From contig CAKVNP010000003.1 of assembly GCA_934777095.1 (NCBI GenBank), positions 1 through 29,029 on the forward strand: DNA of 29,029 nt, read 5' to 3'. Source of the stretch: an uncultured Clostridium sp. (lineage in GTDB: Bacteria > Bacillota > Clostridia > Clostridiales > Clostridiaceae). Below, piece by piece: positions 25,417 to 29,029 of the stretch (position 1 is its first letter; each line of letters starts with the position of its first letter). The notes under the pieces were generated by a model that was given only the letters and a program-made list of their open reading frames with translations, made no database searches and was not told the origin of the DNA. The position numbers and the translations under genes are program-made.

Positions 25417-27227
25417 ATGAGAATAATAAAGCCTTTAAACTTTGATTGGAAATACAAATCCTGCTTTAAAGATGTAGATATTGAGGAAAATTCATTTGAA
25501 CATTATGAACAAGTGAATATTCCTCATTCTAATATAGAACTTCCTTATAATAATTTTAATGAAGAAACGTATGCATTTATAAGCTGTTATAAAAAAGTAA
25601 TTAAAATATCTGATGATTATAGGGATAAAGATATATTTATATCATTTGAGGGTGTAGCTAATTATGCAAAAGTTTATGTAAATGGACAATTGGCAGGGGA
25701 GCATAAAGGTGGCTACACACCTTTTGATATAAAAATAGACAATTTAGTAAGCTTTAATGAAGACAATGTAATAACAGTGGTAGTTGATTCTACAGAAAGA
25801 GAAGAAGTACCTCCTTTTGGCAATGTAGTTGATTATCTAACTTATGGGGGAATTTACAGAGAAGTATCATTAAAAATACTAGATAAAATACATATAGATA
25901 ATATTTTCATAAAAACTGAAGATGTATTAAAGAAAAATAAAAAGATTAATCTCAATCAAGGCACTTTATAAATAGATGTGATGAAATATATACTAAAACA
26001 AATAATTTAGCTCATTTACTAGATCCAACGAGAGCAACTGGCGGAGTAAGAAATTTTGTTGGAAGTACTATCCTAGAAAACGTTTACACTTATAACGATT
26101 TTGTTCATACAGGTAAAAATAAACCATTAGAGAAAGCCAACAAAATATCTAAATCTAAAAAGATACCTTATTTAGTATCAGAGCATAGTGGACACATGTA
26201 TCCAACAAAGAGATTTGATCATGAAGTAAAACGTATTGAACATGCGTTAAGACACATGAGAATACTAAATGAAATGTATGGCTCAAATAGAATTTCAGGT
26301 GCTATTGGCTGGTGCATGTTTGATTATAATACACATAAGGATTTCGGTAGTGGTGATAGAATATGTTACCACGGAGTAATGGACATGTTTAGAATTCCAA
26401 AGCTAGCTGCCTATGTGTATTCATCGCAACAGGAAGATATACCTGTCATGGAAGTAGCATCAAATATGGAGATAGGCGATTATGCCGGTGGACAGTTAGG
26501 AAAAGTTAATATATTTACTAACTGCGATTATGTGAAGTTTTATAAGAATGATGAATATATCGGTAAGTTTTATCCAGATAGGAAAACTTATAAATATGTA
26601 CCTCATCCACCTATTGTAATTAGTGATTTTGTGGGAAAAGCTATAGAAGAAAATGAAAGATTTAACCCTAAAGATGCTGAAATGATAAAAGAAGTGCTTT
26701 TAGCTGGGATGACTTATGGAATGAGCCTTCCTATAAAGTATAAGATGAAAGCGTTATATCTTATGATAAAAACTAAAATAACACCAAAGGAAGCTTTAGA
26801 TTTATACGGCAGATATATAGGTAACTGGGGTGGAAATATAATGACCTATAGATTTGAAGGATATACGGGGAATAAACTGGTGAAGACTGTTACTAAGACT
26901 GCTTTAAAGGAAGCTAGGCTAGAAGCGGCAGTAGATAGTTATGATTTGATTGAAGATAACACATATGATGTTACGAGAGTGGTATTATCGGCAGTAAGTG
27001 AGAATGGTAATTTATTAAATTATGCTAGTGATCCAATCTGGATAGAAACAGAAGGGCCTATTGAAGTAATAGGAGATAAATTGTTATCGCTTAAAGGCGG
27101 GGCTGTAGGATTTTATATCAAAACTATTGGACAGAGTGGAAAGGCTAAAATTAAAATAATGACATCTAATTTAGGAAGATGTGAATTAGAATTCAATGTG
27201 GTAAAAATAAAAGAACAGCAAATTTAA
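25417..27227 (+). pseudogene. glycoside hydrolase family 2 (beta-galactosidase/glucuronidase-like), disrupted by internal deletion and frame change
   Basis: The first frame (25417-25971, 184 codons) encodes the N-terminal GH2 sugar-binding jelly roll: YKKVIKISDDY, VYVNGQLAGEHKGGYTPFD, TYGGIYREV. It stops at TAA 25969. From about 25977 a second frame, open to 27227, reads CDEIYTKTNNLAHLLDPTRATG, then ENVYTYNDF, the nucleophile region PYLVSEHSGHMYPTKRFD and GAIGWCMFDYNTHKDFGSGDR, and the C-terminal domains. The Ig-like domain and first part of the TIM barrel, with the acid/base NE motif, are absent; roughly two hundred residues are missing. The 343-codon frame from ATG 26196 lacks both the N-terminus and the nucleophile Glu, so no product should be active. 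AGGTGAG precedes the start; it follows tetR by eight bases. Confidence 0.9.
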
Positions 27228-27245
27228 TTATTGGAGAGTGTTAAT

Positions 27246-28178
27246 ATGGAACTTACAAATAGAGAGAAGTATTGTTATGGAATCGGTGGGTTTGGAAAAG
27301 ATTTAGTTTATGCTTTAGTAGCAACATATTTTATGTTTTACTTAACAGATGTAAAAGGATTATCATCTGTCTTTGCAGGTGTTTTATTATGTGTAGCAAG
27401 AATATGGGATGCAATAAATGACCCTATGATGGGAATGGTAGTAGATAATACTCGTACCAAGTATGGTAAATTCAGGCCTTGGATAATGATGGGGACATTG
27501 ATAAATTCAATTATATTAGTACTGATGTTTGCAAAGTTTAATATAACAGGAACAGCTTTATGTATATATGTATCAGTATTCTACATTCTTTGGGGAATGA
27601 CTTATACTTTAATGGATATTCCTTATTGGTCATTTATACCAGCTTTAACATCTAGTGAAGAAGAAAGAAATGTAATGTCAGTAATTCCAAGAGTATTTGC
27701 TTCATTCGGGTACTTTATTGCAACATCATGCAGTTTATTATTTGTAAATAATTTTGTAGTAAATAAATTAGGAAAAGACCAGGAAACAGGATTCTTTATG
27801 TTAGCAATAGTAATAGCTACAATATTTATAATAACTTCATCTATTACAGTATTTAATGTTAAAGAACATCATCCAAGTGAAGAAAATAAAAAGTTTAAAT
27901 TTAAAGAAATATTTACAACAATAAAAAATAACGATCAGTTAGTAGTTATTTTTGGAACAATAGCACTTTATACAGCAGCATTAAATATTACATCAGGATT
28001 AGGGATTTACTTCTTTAAATATGATGTAGGAAATGAAAATTTATTCTCAACATTTACGATGGTTATTGGACTAGCACTATTCGTATATGTTAAATATTAT
28101 AAATTAAACGGAAAATATAGAGAAGAAATAATGGCTTCATTAGGAGAAAAACATAAAGAGCCAGAATTAGGATTATAA
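27246..28178 (+). pseudogene. GPH-family sugar:cation symporter (melibiose-carrier-like), internally deleted
   Basis: 310 residues from ATG 27246 (GGAGAG seven bases upstream) against about 450 in the family. The N-terminal part is normal: TNREKYCYGIGGFGKD, the conserved DAINDPMMG and NTRTKYGKFRPW, and MDIPYWSFIPAL, covering about seven transmembrane segments. After ENLFSTFTMVIGLA the text jumps directly to the usual C-terminal tail FVYVKYYKLNGKYREEIMA. The reading frame is kept but about four to five membrane segments are missing. It would import the substrate of the GH2 enzyme; as read it should not transport. It lies 18 bases after the GH2 frame. Confidence 0.85.
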
Positions 28179-28180
28179 TA

Positions 28181-28209
28181 AAAAAAAGCAGCATACGCTG
28201 CTTTTTTTT
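28181..28209. terminator. bidirectional terminator between symporter and ABC-F genes
   Basis: A7 + GCAGC, loop ATAC, GCTGC + T8. It serves both converging genes. The ABC-F stop codon overlaps its T run. Confidence 0.9.
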
Positions 28210-29029
28210 ATTCACTGAATTTTTCTAAGAATTCATCATATGACATAGTTCTATCAAAGATTGAACCATCATCACCTATTCTTATTATTCTGTTAGCTAT
28301 AGTTTGTACGAATTGGTGGTCATGAGAAGCAAATAAAACATTGCTATCATAATCTTTTAATCCGTTATTTACAGCTGTAATTGATTCAAGGTCTAAGTGG
28401 TTTGTAGGACCATCTAAAACAAGTACATTAGCATTAGTAAGCATCATTTTAGAAAGCATACATCTAACCTTTTCTCCTCCAGATAAAACATTAGCTTGTT
28501 TTAAAGCTTCTTCACCAGAGAATAACATTCTTCCTAAGAATCCTCTGATATAGCTTTCAGATTTTTCTTCAGAGAATTGTCTTAGCCAATCAACTAAGCT
28601 TAAGTTACAATCATTGAAGTATTCAGAGTTATCTTGTGGGAAGTAAGCAGATGTTATTGTTATTCCCCATTTATATGAACCAGCATCTGGTTCCATTTCG
28701 CCATTGATAATTTTAAATAAAGTAGTAATAGCTATTTCGTTTCCGATGAATGCTATCTTATCTTCCTTATTTACTCTGAAGCTTACGTTATCTAAAACTT
28801 TTACTCCATCAATAGTCTTAGTTAATCCTTCAACTGTTAATATATCATTACCAACTTCTCTTTCAGGCTTAAATCCAACGAATGGATATCTTCTGCTTGA
28901 TGGTTGAATATCATCTAAAGTAATCTTATCTAATAATTTTTTACGAGATGTAGCTTGCTTAGATTTAGAAGCATTAGCACTGAATCTAGCAATGAAGTCT
29001 TGTAATTCTTTAATTTTTTCTTCTTTTTT
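28208..29029 (-). CDS. ABC-F family ATPase, C-terminal part (5' end outside window)
   Basis: The minus-strand frame is open from the window edge to TAA at 28208, 273 codons; a Met at 28696 is internal, not the start. It covers the end of the inter-domain linker (KQATSRKKLLDKI, SRRYPFVGF) and the second ATPase domain: VEGLTKTIDGVKVL, a Walker A-like GNEIAITTLF without the usual GK, signature VLSGGEKVRCMLSKMM, Walker B VLVLDGPTNHLDLES and switch ASHDHQFVQ. ABC-F proteins act on the ribosome, often in translation rescue or antibiotic protection; there are no membrane segments. The position after Walker B Asp is Gly, where most ABC-F have the catalytic Glu. Confidence 0.9.
   Translation of the reverse strand, partial: KKEEKIKELQDFIARFSANASKSKQATSRKKLLDKITLDDIQPSSRRYPFVGFKPEREVGNDILTVEGLTKTIDGVKVLDNVSFRVNKEDKIAFIGNEIAITTLFKIINGEMEPDAGSYKWGITITSAYFPQDNSEYFNDCNLSLVDWLRQFSEEKSESYIRGFLGRMLFSGEEALKQANVLSGGEKVRCMLSKMMLTNANVLVLDGPTNHLDLESITAVNNGLKDYDSNVLFASHDHQFVQTIANRIIRIGDDGSIFDRTMSYDEFLEKFSE

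Overview
The window is AT-rich, uses A/T-ending codons throughout and has strong AGGAGG ribosome binding sites. It carries a T-box controlled serS, an AddAB recombination system, a PanG-type pantothenate operon and a rrn-tRNA junction. Together these point to a low-GC Firmicute, most likely Clostridium sensu stricto (beijerinckii/butyricum-like clade; inferred from protein and RNA resemblance, not from a database search).

Layout. 1-308: 3' end of a ribosomal RNA operon (5S, a CAT-anticodon tRNA, tRNA-Ala, terminator). 337-3037: an HD-domain hydrolase, the NAD-synthesis repressor NiaR, a two-domain flavoprotein with a BFD-like iron-sulfur tail, and a shortened DUF1667 protein. 3075-4713: promoter, serine T-box leader, serS and terminator. 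4740-7840: leader hairpin and the pantothenate operon panG-panB-panC-panD. 7974-9540: three tRNA-Ser genes, two of them identical, flanking a soluble chemotaxis receptor on the minus strand. 9595-10665: glucokinase. 10728-18489: GNAT acetyltransferase, addB, addA. 18474-21112 (minus): CCA-adding enzyme and an L,D-transpeptidase. 21284-22302: orphan sensor kinase and tRNA-Arg. 22355-23608: a solitary CARF-domain nuclease of the Card1/Can2 (DUF1887) type, followed by an unusual array of short repeats. 23725-24684 (minus): phosphatidylserine decarboxylase. 24767-28178: TetR regulator with a candidate operator, then a sugar-use unit (GH2 glycosidase and GPH symporter) in which both structural genes have internal deletions. 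28208-29029 (minus): 3' part of an ABC-F ATPase.

How the genes work together. Most of the window is housekeeping: translation (rRNA, tRNAs, serS, cca, ABC-F), coenzyme A precursor synthesis, glucose phosphorylation, double-strand break repair, cell wall and membrane lipid synthesis. The points that stand out are a premature stop and a lost cysteine in the AddB iron-sulfur motif, an apparent ATT start codon for panG, a bulged-A hairpin in the pan leader, the CARF nuclease with no CRISPR locus in sight, a tandem array whose micro-palindromes differ in sequence but keep self-complementarity, and the decaying TetR-GH2-GPH locus.
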